Positions 43,419-55,112 of a DNA stretch of 64,000 nucleotides are shown here, piece after piece (within the stretch, counting starts at the first letter, position 1; each line of letters opens with the position of its first letter). The stretch comes from Rhododendron vialii (taxonomy: Eukaryota; Streptophyta; Magnoliopsida; Ericales; Ericaceae). The notes under the pieces are model-generated. The model was not told the origin of the DNA, did no database searches, and saw only the letters and a list, made by a program, of their open reading frames with translations. The translations under genes were made by a program, and so were the position numbers. Where the stretch lies: contig NC_080569.1 of assembly GCF_030253575.1 (NCBI RefSeq), positions 26,238,501 through 26,302,500 on the forward strand, read 5' to 3'.

Positions 43419-44159
43419 TGGGAGGATCACTTGCCGTTAGTCGAGTTTGCGTACAACAATAGCTATCAATCTAGTATCGAAATGGCACCGTATGAGGCTT
43501 TGTATGGAAGACCGTGTAGATCGCCTGTGTGTTGGACCGAATTGGAAGAGGCTACGCTTGTAGGACCGGACATGATTAAGGAGACCTCCGAGAGCTTGAA
43601 AGTAATTCGTCAACGCCTTAAGGAAGCTCAAGAGAGAACGATCGAACAAGTGAATGTGATTCGCCAAAGATTGTTAACCGCGCAAAGCCGCCAAAAGAGT
43701 TATGCTGATCGTCGTCGTCGCCCGTTATCATTTGAAGAGGGGGATCATGTATTCCTCAAAGTATCACCGCGTAAAGGTTTGTCTCGTTTTGGGAAAAAGG
43801 GAAAGCTATCGCCGCGTTATATCGGACCGTTCGACATTATTGAGAAGATTGAGGAGGTTGCGTATCGTTTGGCTTTGCCACCGAGGTTATCAAGCGTCCA
43901 TGACGTATTCTACGTGTCTATGTTAAGGAAGTACGAACCGGATCCATCGCATGTGTTGGAGTGGTCCGAACTCGAATTAGAGGCCGATGCGTCTTATGGG
44001 GAAGAACCGGTCCGTATCCTAGATTCGCGCGATCAAGTGTTGAGGGGTAAGACGATACCGTTAGTACGAGTCTTATGGAGAAGTCAGGGTAGCGAGGATC
44101 AAACTTGGGAACGAGAAGATGAGGTTAGAGAGAAGTATCCACATTTATTCCCGGAGTAA
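43401..44159 (+). pseudogene. Integrase C-terminus with chromodomain-like tail
   Basis: The first coding words are [21 protein letters not shown] and MAPYEALYGRPCRSP, from the end of the integrase catalytic domain. The GKLSPRYIGPFDIIEKI (GPY/F) module follows, then a chromodomain-like end (RILDSRDQVLRGKTIPLVRVLW, TWEREDEVREKYPHLF). The zinc finger and the D,D,E active-site region are absent. In chromoviruses this tail directs integration into heterochromatin. Confidence 0.88.
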
Positions 44160-44291
44160 CCCAACGTGAGTATCCGAGATCGAAGTATTTTGATGTTTAA
44201 CATGTTGCATAATATTGGTGATTGAGACCTTGCATGTATAAGTGGTGCATGACTTAGTGAGCACGTTTATTTGAATTTCGAGGACGAAATT

Positions 44292-44309
44292 TCTTTAAGG
44301 AGGGTAGGA
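44292..44309 (+). promoter_or_regulatory. Polypurine tract of the Gypsy element
   Basis: A purine-rich run AAGGAGGGTAGGA directly precedes the 3' LTR and is the expected plus-strand primer. Confidence 0.8.
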
Positions 44310-46039
44310 TGTAGAGACCCGTAAATTTCCTATTTAATTTTAATATTTGTAGTAAAAGAAAAAAAAAGAAAAGAAAAGGGTGAAAATGGCTTGAATATAA
44401 ATGTGGGGGGTTATATGTGCAGAGGTTGGGAAAGTTTGGGGTGTTATTGCAATTAGTGCATGTGTGCATATGTGTGTCGTGTATATCACCTGGGAAATGT
44501 TTTCTTTTTTTTTCTTTTCTTCATTCTCATCTCTCTCTCGTTTCTCTCTCTCGGTCTCTCTCTCACTCTCTCACCCAATCACTCAAAACTCATAACAATC
44601 AAGCTTAACTCCATCGTCTACTAGTATATTCGAGCTTGTATCGCGTTGGACAAAGTTTGGTTTGGTGTATTGTTGCTTGATTTGGACTCCGGAAGCTAGG
44701 ATTTGCACAATCTTCTTGATTTCGGTTTGGATACTTGAGGTAGGAGATTCTACCTCTCTTTATATGTTATTTGGGTTCTCCTATGTCTTATTTGAGTATT
44801 TCCATGCTTTGTTTGAGCTTGTATTGGTTGTTGTTTGGTCTGGATCAAAATCTGTCATCTGATAAAAAATCGCCAAATTCCGGATTTCTACCGGTAGGAT
44901 ATTTTCCTCTACAGGTAGAACTTTGTTACCGTAAAGATGTGTGCTCACTGTTTTGAATTTGTACCGATAGGGCTTATTCCCTACCGATAGGATTATTAAT
45001 TTTTTTCCCACCTACCGGTAGTATTTTTCTTTCTACCGGTAGAACTCGTACCAGCTGAAACTTTGTACCCACTGTTTACAATTCCTACCGGTAGCTCCAC
45101 GTTCCCTACCGGTAGACCACCGGTGAAGAGCAAAATCCTCCTGTACCGTTCTTACTTTTTCTTTTCCAAGCCTAAAGGCCTTTCCAGGGGATTCAATGAT
45201 TAGTTTATTATATATGATGATGGCATGGGCAATCATGCATGGTACCATGATCATTGAGACATCCAACTTGGATTTGTCCGAAAATGTAAATTCCTTTTTT
45301 TTAAATGTTAAGGATGAGCTTCGAATTGCACAATGTTTTACGAACGATACACATGAACTTGCAAATGACGCGCGAACATTCAGGGCCTATCGACGGGTGG
45401 GTATTTGGCAGGAGATATCAGGGTCCCATAATTAGTCTGGCAGGAGCTAATGCTCAAAATAATCACTCAAGGCCCAACCTTCAAGGTGGGTGCTTGGCAG
45501 GGGATATCGGGGTCCCAAAATTAGCCCGACAGGAGCTTCGGCTCAGACACACAAACGACACGACATGTTGAGACATGAATTGAACGGGTATGATTTATGG
45601 GTTGAATAAAAGAAAAAAATTGAAGATTTTGGAACACTTGTTCATGAAAGTTGTGTTTCCTTCGTTGTCATTTGATTTCCCATCATTCGTTCATTCGTCT
45701 CACTCATTTGCATATAAAGTTTGCGTAGAATTTTCTACTGGGCTAGTGTAGCTCAAGCCATATATTATTTTCAGGTGCTAACCCGGAACCATAGCTTGCA
45801 TTGCTTGGCGTGCTTGGAGTGTGGACATTATTTTTGAAAGCTAACCGAAGGAGTTACTTATTCATCTTTGTAAATCTATTTTGAAAGATGTATTTGTAAC
45901 TTTAATTGTAATTCTTTTGACTTGGAAGTGTAACTAAGGGAATGAGAACACAGTAATCTTTTGGGTACCGTACGGATATTTGTGAGTATTTTTATTATGA
46001 AAATCATTTATAATTATGTTTAAAATCGAGGACGTGACA
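44310..46039 (+). repeat. 3' LTR of the Gypsy element
   Basis: The 1,730-bp copy is followed by the TGCAC target duplication. Confidence 0.95.
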
Positions 46040-46170
46040 TGCACCGTATTAAAGATCTCAATGAGATCTATCAAACAAAATTCATATTGATAAGAAAATT
46101 ATTTGCATAAGCACATGATTTTTGAGCTTGAAATTGTCTTCTTAAAAAATAAGGAGTTGTGCTATGAGTA

Positions 46171-46527
46171 ATGGGCGCCGAGGAGGGAAATCGTACCGAC
46201 TGCTGCTCCGGGCCGTGTCCGGCCACCGGACGGCCGATCCGAGCCGTCCAAAAATTCCAAAAAAAAAAACCGAGGGAGCTTACGCGAGAATCAACAGCAT
46301 CCGAGATGTGTAAGGTGCTTGATCCGAACACCCCTTTTTCGTGTGAAATTATATACACGAAAAAGGGATACTCAGATCAAGCTCCTACACTCCTCGGATG
46401 CCGTTGATTCCTATGACGATTCCCTCGGTTTTTTTTATAATAATTTTTGGACGACTCGGATCGGCTGTCCGGTGGTCGGAGACAGCTCGGCGCAGCCATC
46501 GGTACGTTTTCCCTCCCCGGCGCCCAT
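46171..46527. mobile_element. Fold-back MITE, GGCGCC-tipped (357 bp)
   Basis: The two halves are inverted repeats of about 170 bp: tips ATGGGCGCCG and CGGCGCCCAT, inner words CCGAGGGA/TCCCTCGG, and a central hairpin at 46338-46357. No clear target duplication was found. It is non-coding. Confidence 0.75.
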
Positions 46528-47849
46528 TGGTACCTATATAAATTCTGAAAAAATAAGTACATTCTTTTTATTTTTGTGGAACAAGTCTTATTGTTGAAAA
46601 AAAATAAGTTCTTATTCACATTTTGGAACGGGCCCGTAGATTCATAAAGAACAATTCTACATATTGATGTAACTACTGTACAATTATTTAATGGGTTAAG
46701 CTGATGACCCCACAGATCTCTTTTTAGACTACTGGAGTACTAATTTGGGACCCGGGGTGCGGAGGGTGCTCCATAGGGGCTTAAAGGACAGCACTTTTAA
46801 TGGGTCAAGCTGATACCCCACAGATCTCTTTTTAGACTACTGGAGTACTAATTGGGGACCCCGGGTGCGGAGGGTGCTCCATAGGGGCTTAAAGGACAGC
46901 ACTTTGACCATTTTAACAACCAATGCACGTGTAGTGCGGTTAATTCGTCCGTTCATCTAGGTATTAAACAGCTCGGATTTTTATCTGAAAAATGGACAGC
47001 TAGGATTTGCAGGAGGTCGGATTAAATCCGAGCCATTCGTGCTAAGATGGACGGTCGGATCAGCCGCACTATACGGTATAATGCAGTAGGTGCACTACAG
47101 CTTCTCTCATTCCACTAATTTGTCATTTTAAGCACGGAGGGTGGATTTTTGTAAAAAAAATTGTCCAAAACTTTTTTTGGTATTTTTTATTTTCCGTAAC
47201 TTATTGTTTAAATTTCATTGTAATTTTAAGATTAATCATTTGTCTCAATGAGAGGAATCGGAAATGTATAAAAATATAGATCGATGTTGAAAAAAATTCA
47301 TGTAATACAACACTTTAAACAAAAAATACAGTTATTCGATATTTTTTTTGTCTTTTGTGAATTTTTATTATTTTTTAGACTCCTCTTTGTCGTGATGGAT
47401 GATTAGCCCAAAACATATTAGGCAAATTTACCAAAAATTTAGAAAAGACGAATAAAACAAACAGAGCGAAAAAAAAGAAAAGAAAAAACAAGAATGCAAC
47501 TGGATAACGCCATGAGTGGTGATGCATTTCTAGTAGATCGTAATGGTAAGGTTTTATGTTGAAAAATTATTGGGTGGTCTTGCGGCACTGTCACCTGGTG
47601 ACCCAATACCCTTCTCGACTACACATTCTTGTAGAGCTCATCACTACATATATGAACGACAAAAAAGTGTTGAAAAAAGATGTTATGACACCATGTGGGT
47701 TAGGTCTATCAAGTGCATGCACGACCAAAATGAACAGAATAAATTGTTGAAAATAGACACATGAACAATGATAGGGTAACCAACATATGAACAGAGACAA
47801 GGCGGCCCAATAGAGCTATAGATCAATCAAAGCCACATCTAATTCAATG
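46528..47849. other. Spacer with a 108-bp tandem duplication
   Basis: Positions about 46690-46798 and 46799-46907 are near-identical direct copies, sharing GACTACTGGAGTACTAATT and GGAGGGTGCTCCATAGGGGC. The remainder to 47849 is AT-rich and without recognised genes. Confidence 0.6.
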
Positions 47850-48199
47850 GCGAAGAATTTGGAAGGGGACAGCTTTGTTGTTGAGGGAGAGATGCTAAGA
47901 GTATTTTGAAGATGCTACAGGGAGTTCTTGTGGCCAAGTCTAATCTGGCCGTCATCGCCAACGATACAAATTACTACTTATTATGCTAGTTTGTTTCTTC
48001 TAGTATTTCTTTTGCTTTCATTCCTCGAAATTGTAATAAGGTGGCGCATGATATAACTAAGGATACTCTGTCTGTGGAGACTTCCGCAACCTGGGAGAAT
48101 AATTTTCCAAACTGGGTTTGTCAAGATGCTTTGTTAGACTTCCCATTGTCGCAATTATCAATATTCAATATGGCAGCCAATTGACCCAAAAAAAAAAAA
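47850..48199 (+). mobile_element. 5'-truncated LINE remnant
   Basis: A frame with SFAFIPRNCNKVAHDITKDTL near 48000-48060 matches the end of the RNase H domain of plant LINEs. It is followed by a TGA and an A-run at 48186-48199. Upstream motifs are missing, as expected after 5' truncation. Confidence 0.6.
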
Positions 48200-48309
48200 A
48201 ACTGATTACAGTACAAGAGAAAATTTTCCAAGTTTAACCATAAAACTAACATGAGTCCATTTATCGGGTTACTAGTGCTTACCCGTGCCTACGGCACTAC
48301 GCATTCCGG

Positions 48310-48424
48310 TTAGAATTGTCCATGCCTACGGCACTTGCTAGCTAGTGGCTCAAACACTAAATCGAATCATTAGTGTGTAGTATATGATCCTCTTCTTAGT
48401 AGCACGAAAGAGAATTACCCGTGC
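48310..48424. repeat. Dispersed repeat with GTGCC-TA-CGGCAC hairpins, copy 1
   Basis: It shares CAAACACTAAATC, ATTAGTGTGTAGTAT and GATCCTCTTCTT in the same order with 50252-50363. Small GC-rich palindromes about CCTACGGCAC lie at its edges and again at 48640-48660. Confidence 0.6.
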
Positions 48425-48664
48425 TTATAATAAAGAGATGGGATTCCATCATATCACAGAGAAGCAAATTGATTAGCAATAGAAATACACTCAACATAGA
48501 GCAGAAATGTACATCATCAGCATCAAAGATCTTCACGACACCCTGACAAATTCAAAGATCTTCACAACACCCCACTTTGTAAATTGGGGTGCTGTTGTAT
48601 CTAATCAAGATTGTTGTATCTAGTGCTTGCCCATGCCTAAAGGCACGGGTCGATGAATTTGTTA

Positions 48665-48936
48665 CTCCCTCCGTCTCTTTTTAAATGTCCTACTTCGTAA
48701 CTCTAACTTATTAAAAAAACATCATCATTATACCTTTCACATCAACTTTTTTCTCCACTTTCCCTACTTACCCATCATCATTACACTTTTTACTCACTAA
48801 CTTTTCAAAATAGAATCTACTTTTAGGGACAAAATAGACAATGTACCAAATTTTACCCACGAACTTTACTAAATGGACACTTATTAAGGGACAGCTCAAA
48901 ATGGAATACTGGACTATAATAAAGGGACGGATGGAG
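48665..48936. mobile_element. Stowaway-like MITE (272 bp), second full copy
   Basis: Ends CTCCCTCCGTCTC and GGGACGGATGGAG with TA flanks (48663-48664 and 48937-48938). The length and interior match the copy at 4712-4983. Confidence 0.85.
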
Positions 48937-51084
48937 TATTTAGTATGATTTTGAGTGAGTTTAGCTAGCGGAATTCCCATAACTGAAGGCACTTACAAAC
49001 AAAATTTAACTTCAGTGATATAAACCACTCAATTATAATACTGATCACATCCCAAAAACCCAATTGTCTTCACAAAATCTACTTTATAAGTTTGACATAG
49101 AAAAACTTATATTTTATCCATACAACAAAGCAACATCTAACTAATCAACTCGAAATGAAAAAAGATTGAGGTGATTTCACTTCTAACATCAACTCTATCC
49201 CAACATGGCTTTCGACGTTACAAGGTTGGCCACTGCAACCTGCAAAAATCAAATATTGTTTCAGCTCACACATACCATTTCAAGCATCAAGTATTTTAGT
49301 AGAAGTCGCTACCATTACATTATTGGAGTTGCATCTACTCCAATAATTGGAATTATCCGCCCTAATTGGAATTATCTATTGAATCTTGATAATGGCTCAA
49401 AAAATTAAATCGATTATTAGACCCACTTCTAAGTATTAGTTACACTTCTTACGACAAAAAAGAACTGAAGCAGCAGGTTATAATAAGCTCAAAATTATTA
49501 GGTCATTGATGAGTTGAGGTAAAAATTGGGCAAGGCGTCGAACTTTTGGTTGAGGGACCAAATTAATGCGAATGTTAGATGATTTCAAGTACAAAAAAAC
49601 AGAGAGATATTGGGTAGTATCATCAACCTTCAAATGCGTGAATTTAACTTTAAGATTCTCACACCACACATCCCATTTTCCAACCATTCCCGATTACAAA
49701 CAGCCCTTCTCCACCTGTTCCCATTACCCTAACCTCACAACAACGGATCTCAAGCAGACACAACTATGCTTTCCATTTGAATGGAATAATTTTGCATTCT
49801 GAAGTAAAAGACTAAGGATCCAAGCTTTGACAATATTGTGTAACCAATGAACATCCTAGCCAAGGCCACACTATCCAAAGATGTCGGGCAGAAAAAATAC
49901 GCATACATGAATTCCTAATTGATACGCTCTAAACTCGAGCATCCTTATTTAGAAAGGACCAAAAAACAGGAAACCAACGTTCAATAGAAAAGTCCTTCAA
50001 CGTGAGCAAACAGCTTCAACATCTTTTGCAAACATTAAGATACAGTCAATTTGATTTTACTCTAAAAGAAACGAAGTTTATAAATGCATCAGAGTAATGG
50101 TGCGTCAAAATGCATAAAAACAATTTCTCCCCATTATTTTCTTTGGACACATGAAGGTCAATGTTCATAGTGAAAGTATCGAATAACCAAGTTTTTTTTT
50201 TAAAGACATTAACATGTTCATAATCAATTGACATGATACCCACCCACCCTGATTGGAATTGCCTGTGCCTACGGTACTTACTAAAAGTTCAAACACTAAA
50301 TCAATTCATTAGTGTGTAGTATGTGATCCTCTTCTTGGTAACACGAAAGAAAATTACACGTGCATGCGGCACTGCCCCAACTAAACTTTTAAGCTAGCTA
50401 ATATTTAATATCCACAATAGAGATTTCTGTCTCGCCCATGTAAACTTGGTGTTCATCAGGGTGTGCCTTGACATGTGGAAAACTTAGCCTTTCGCACTTC
50501 AGACTATTCCTTACCGCCCCTCCCTCCCACAGCTATTATTGGTGAAAGGGGAAAGCAATAAAAAAACATATATGTCAAAGTTGGGGAAGGATGTCTTTAC
50601 CCAATTGGCAATTCCACACATTAATAATGTTTAAAAGCAACTGAAGTTCAAGTAGGTTGGAATCGAAACTCACTTTGACCCGTAAGTCAGAATATGTGAT
50701 CACCAAGAGGAAAATAAATAAGAAAATCCATAAATATGTTTGCTCTTAAAAATAAATCATAAAAAATTAATTCACTCTCCACGATTTTCACTCACTCAAC
50801 ACAAGCATTTAAACAAATACAAAGTGGGCATCTTCGAAAAACCCACATGTCAACTGGGACAAAGAATAAAAAGAGCAGAAATGGAAGAACAAAGTTGTAG
50901 ATCAAAAAATTACATCTTATATAGAAGCAGGGTTTGAACGGAGGGTAAACATCCTGCTGCCGGCGCTGGTAATTGAGGAGAGAGTACGATGAAAAGCTAG
51001 AGATGGAAGCAGCAAAATCGTGCGCGGGTGATGAAGGGAAGGAGGAGGGCTGGAGGGGTGGTGGTGGCTGGGTTTCTCACTATC

Positions 51085-51122
<38 letters not shown>

Positions 51123-51518
51123 AAAATTTGAAATTAACGTGAAAAGAAAAGACGATCTGCAGTAAAGAAGACATGGCAGACAGGTTGTAATTTATGTGAA
51201 AATCACAGGTACTTAATCGGAAAATGGAAGGATGCACTATAAGACATGGCAGACAGTTGTAATTTAGGTAAAAATTATAGACACTTAATCGGAAAGTGGG
51301 AGAATGCACTACAGCTTTTAAATTAAATAAATTTGAATCATTCCAACAACTTGCTCACACACCATTATAGAGATGATTCCAATCTTGTTTATTCGCTCTT
51401 TGATTTGGGACCAATTTATTCTCTTTTAAATTTGGAGTAATAAGTGTGGAGAGAGAGAGAGAGAAAATCTTAAATACCACGCCCAATGATTTTGAGACTC
51501 CAAAACAAACGAGGCTAA
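48937..51518. other. Spacer downstream of polyphenol oxidase
   Basis: No gene recognised. It holds repeat copy 2 (50252-50363), a (GA)n run at 51086-51119 and an imperfect 75-bp tandem duplication at about 51170-51315 (ACATGGCAGACAG... and CACTTAATCGGAAA words twice). The stretch 50930-51090 is GC-richer and leader-like but has no usable ORF. Confidence 0.45.
50252..50363. repeat. Dispersed repeat, copy 2
   Basis: A direct copy, about 80% similar by eye, of 48310-48424, with the same order of conserved words. Confidence 0.6.
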
Positions 51519-53495
51519 TCAAGAATCAAACTCGATCTTGGCTCCACCAACGGTGACGTTACCGGCCCCACTCCTAGGGACCAAAGTGACCACGACCCCA
51601 TCGTCATCTTCGGCTCCCAAATCTTCAAGCAAATCCGAGATCCCAAGCCTCAAACAAGTCTTGGTGATGTTTTTGCCACTACCGTGTTTGTGCTTATGCG
51701 GCACGTTCACAAAGCTTCCGGCGAACTCGCTGTTTCCAGGCCGGATCACCGTCTCGTCTTCGTCGTTAATGAATACGTCGAACTTGACGAAGGATTCTCT
51801 GTTCACCTCTATCCCTTCGATCACTAGTATTTCCTCTTCGTCGTCTTTCTCTTTCGTGGTCCTCGACTTCCTGGGCCTTGCTACCATCGCTCTCACCACT
51901 TTGTCGAGTTTTGTGGGAAATACCTGATGGGATTTAAACCGTTAGATTTATGTATATAAAATTCAAAAACTGAACTTGATTATTAGACGCAAGCATTATT
52001 GTTGTCTTTTGGCATATAGAGTTCTATGCAGGAGGAGTATATTTTTAGGTGGATAGATATTAACTATGTTAACTGTTTGAAGCATTAGATACGACAATAC
52101 CTGGGAAGCTGCCGCGATCTCTGCCGCCATGGCCACGCCGGACTTCTTTATCTTCCTCGAAACCTTCGAGACAAGTGGCGTCGGCCGATTTTTCAGCCAT
52201 GGAACACTTGTATCCTGATAAACGTACCCAAGATTTTTCGAGTCCAAACAATCCTTCACCTTCACTCTAACAAGCTGAGCATTCTCATCATAAAACAAAA
52301 ATTCCGCATTCAGCCAATCCGGGTCGGTGAAATCCTTTCGTTTTCCACCTAGAGTCTTCCAAATGGACCACACCCGATCCACATTACTATGATGGGCAAA
52401 AAAAATCGGGTCCCTACCCGCCGAATAAAAATTACCCATGTCCTCAATATTGGGCTGGGTCCGATCCCCACACCAAATATGGACTGGCCCATGAGGGGTG
52501 TTTTCAAGGGCACCAGCTCCCGGATCGGGATCATCCCCGGCCCGGTAAGGGGTACCCATGAAAAGCTTAGCAGTTTTCCCAGTAGACACCACTTGTCTGT
52601 ACATGATGGATAAATTACTCGAGATTTGCTCCTTATTGGTTGTAGTCGGGTCGGTTAGATCGTAGTCCAAATCAATTAAGGTTGGGGGTTGGTGTTTGGT
52701 GTCGCGGAGCTTGTTATAGAGCGATGAATTCGGGTTGGCGTACATTGCGGGCATTTTCATGGACTCGGGCGAGTCCCAGCTCCAAAATGGCATAGCGAAA
52801 CTTGGGTCATCGATAAGTTTACCCAAAATTCTCTCGAAAAAATAGAGGTAGTATCTATGGAAAGGGAGAAAGAGCCACGAGTTGTGGACTTGGAGCTCCA
52901 AATCCGGAAAGCCAACTTGATCATACGCCCCATCGCAGTAAGCGCAGTGGATGTCCGCTTGTTGCGAGAAGCTTCTCGGGTCATCATCGGGTAATTCCTT
53001 CATGAGTTGGATCGCTCTTTCGAACTTGGCTGTGTATTTGTCGGAGGCCAAATGGGTTGCGGGTCGGATCCTCATGGAGTTGGGCCGCGGAGGGGGTTTG
53101 AATTCGACGATTTTTGTGCTTATTGGGGGACAGCAGTTGGTGGCTTTTGCCCCGGTGGGTAAGTCCGCCTTCCCGCATTTGGTTAAATCCGGGGCACGAA
53201 CCGGGGCGGATAAGGCTGCCGGGTTGGGTACTAGAGTGGCAGCACTATAGCCTCCTAGCCCAATTAGCACATTTCTCCTATCAAGCTTGTTTAGGGGATT
53301 CTCACTGTTTTTGGAAGTTGGGTTTTGGTCATGGTTATTTGTGGATTGGCATGATACTTTGAAAAGGTGCTTGGTATTCTTAATAGAGGAGATTTGAAGT
53401 TGATTTTTTTTTAGAAAGGGAGAGGAGGAGAGGGTGGAGAAGGCGGCCGTGGCGGTGCCGTTGGTGGTGATGGTTAAGGGTGGAAGAGAAGCCAT
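51519..53495 (-). CDS. PPO: Polyphenol oxidase, chloroplast-targeted, 599 aa, two exons
   Basis: Exon 1 is 52101-53495 and exon 2 is 51519-51923, with a 177-bp GT-AG intron. The enzyme oxidises mono- and o-diphenols to o-quinones in the thylakoid lumen. Residues 1-96 are a bipartite transit peptide: a Ser/Thr-rich part, then RRNVLIGLGGYSAATLVP, a twin-arginine-type thylakoid signal. The mature part begins near APVRAPDL. The CuA site has His183, Cys187 (thioether to His204), His204 and His213. The CuB site has His335 and His339 in HGPVH and His368/369 in FFAHHSNVDRVW. The DWL linker (DPDWLNAEFLFYDE) and the C-terminal KFDV domain (VKFDVFINDEDE) are present. All expected motifs are intact and the length is normal, so it should be functional. 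A C-terminal intron is present in only some PPO genes. Confidence 0.95.
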
Positions 53496-53528
53496 GGCTT
53501 TGTTTTGGGTGGTTTATGAGAGTTGTGG

Positions 53529-53535
53529 TTATATA
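53529..53535 (-). promoter_or_regulatory. TATA box of polyphenol oxidase
   Basis: On the minus strand TATATAA lies about 33 bp before the start codon, implying a very short leader. Only 37 bp separate it from the upstream hAT MITE. Confidence 0.65.
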
Positions 53536-53572
53536 GGGGTAGATTATTGACTTTTCTATGCGTGAGGACCAC

Positions 53573-54124
53573 CAGGGGCGGATCGAGTAAGGGGCACATG
53601 GGGTCACATGCCCCCACCCTACCCCATCCCTTTTTTAAAAAAACAAATTTACAGTTTATTTTTTATGCAAAAATTAGTTTTTTGTTTTTTGGGCAAAAAT
53701 GAGTGGGAGAACGAAAAATCTACACAAAACACTCGACGGGGAGAACTCGCTCGACACTTGATTTACTTTGTCTTTGCCGATCGCTCGTCTCTGTGGTCAT
53801 CGCCCGTCATCTCACTGTCTTCCTCACCAATCATCAATTAAATTTGGGGCTACACGGCAAAAGTAACATTTTATTGAATGGATTTTTAATTTGGGGCTAC
53901 ATAATTTAGGACTTTTTATTCTTTTCTTATAAGGTTCGAACGTAATATATATCTTGATTGTTTGGGAAAATTAGGCCTTCATTTTTTTACTTGGTTTTTA
54001 CCCAATGAATAAAATTTACAATTCAATTTTTCATAGCTTGTATCTTTGCGCTTAATTTCGATTTTTGCTTAAGGTTATTAGTATAATGTACTTCCGCGTG
54101 AGGCAAATTCTGGGTCCACCACTG
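53573..54124. mobile_element. hAT MITE in the polyphenol oxidase promoter (552 bp)
   Basis: Ends CAGGGGCGGATC and GGTCCACCACTG are imperfect inverted repeats with CAG...CTG tips, flanked by an exact 8-bp duplication AGGACCAC (53565-53572 and 54125-54132). It is non-coding. Confidence 0.85.
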
Positions 54125-54132
54125 AGGACCAC

Positions 54133-54283
54133 ACTAGTCTCCCAAGTTGACAAACTAAATTAAAAACGAGGGCTGCCGCAGCTATTTCACTTAGATTTAT
54201 TCAGCCTGTGTGGTTACACAAATTGTGTATGGGGTATTTACCTGTAGTAGCGGAAGTTCTTCAGTTTGACTAATTTGAAAGTG

Positions 54284-54334
<51 letters not shown>

Positions 54335-55112
54335 CTTAAATGTGGGGGGAAACGTTCAGAGTCGTCTCCACCACGCCACGGTTATGCTCCCGTCCTGGAG
54401 GTGAGTTCAATTTTCGGAGGTAAACGCTAACCAATTGGGAGGTGAACGTTCATGTGGGTAGCTTTATGGACGCGTCCAGTGATCCCCTTCCTAGTTGTTT
54501 GTAATCGCTTTCCGTGAGTGTTGATTCCTACGGCGACCGACCCTCGGTGAATTAATCTCATCCTCTTTGAAAGTGGGAATACCTCCAATGTTGTAAAAAT
54601 AAATAAATAAATAAATAAAGGAAACGTGGTGTATTGCAATGGAGAAAATTTTGTTTAGAATTATTCCTTAGCAGGCTGCAGGAAAGTCCTCCCGTGTTTC
54701 CTCTAAGAAAAAACAGGAAAAAAAAAACTTGGGTGTTTTTTTGCAAGTTGTTTATAATCAACAAGTTTCAGCATTTTATCATCTCGGTTCATACTAACAA
54801 AAAAGTTGTTAGCAACAACTTCTTTCCAAATAACTTTTGCACTCACATACTCATCGATAACTTGTTCACTGGTGGAAATAACTTGATATTTCTCACCAAC
54901 TTATTCACTACCGAAAACCACTAACAACTTCTCAACAACAAAAAAAATTCTCCAAGTTTTTCCTTGGTGTAAACACCGTTAGGAAAATGGAATTGTTTTT
55001 TTTGACAAAAGAGAGGTCTCGGTTTTACGTGAGGCCCCTGCTAGTGTAGGATAGGCTTTGAGTGAGGCCCCCTGATCAAATGCCTTCTCTATCACGGTAT
55101 ATATATATATAT
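54133..55112. other. Spacer upstream of the polyphenol oxidase insertion
   Basis: It has a (TA)n run (54289-54331) and an (AAAT)n run (about 54597-54620). 54133-54280 is likely the displaced upstream promoter of PPO. No gene is seen. Confidence 0.5.
54289..54331. repeat. (TA)n microsatellite
   Basis: About 21 perfect dinucleotide units. Confidence 0.95.

Larger units (their letters stand above)
37935..46039 (+). mobile_element. Ty3/Gypsy chromovirus-type LTR retrotransposon (8,105 bp), defective
   Basis: The LTRs are 37935-39662 (1,728 bp) and 44310-46039 (1,730 bp), TG...CA, with an exact TGCAC target duplication (37930-37934 and 46040-46044). The order Gag, protease, RT, RNase H, integrase remnant, chromodomain-like C-terminus is that of Ty3/Gypsy; the chromodomain-like tail and long LTRs suggest the Tekay/Del group. 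I counted roughly 44 differences between the LTRs (about 97.5% identity). Coding decay includes two stops, at least three frameshifts and loss of the integrase core. Confidence 0.95.

Noticed and set aside
51538..51927. Plus-strand 129-codon frame opposite polyphenol oxidase exon 2
   Set aside because: It is a shadow of the KFDV-domain exon, which has clear family homology on the minus strand.
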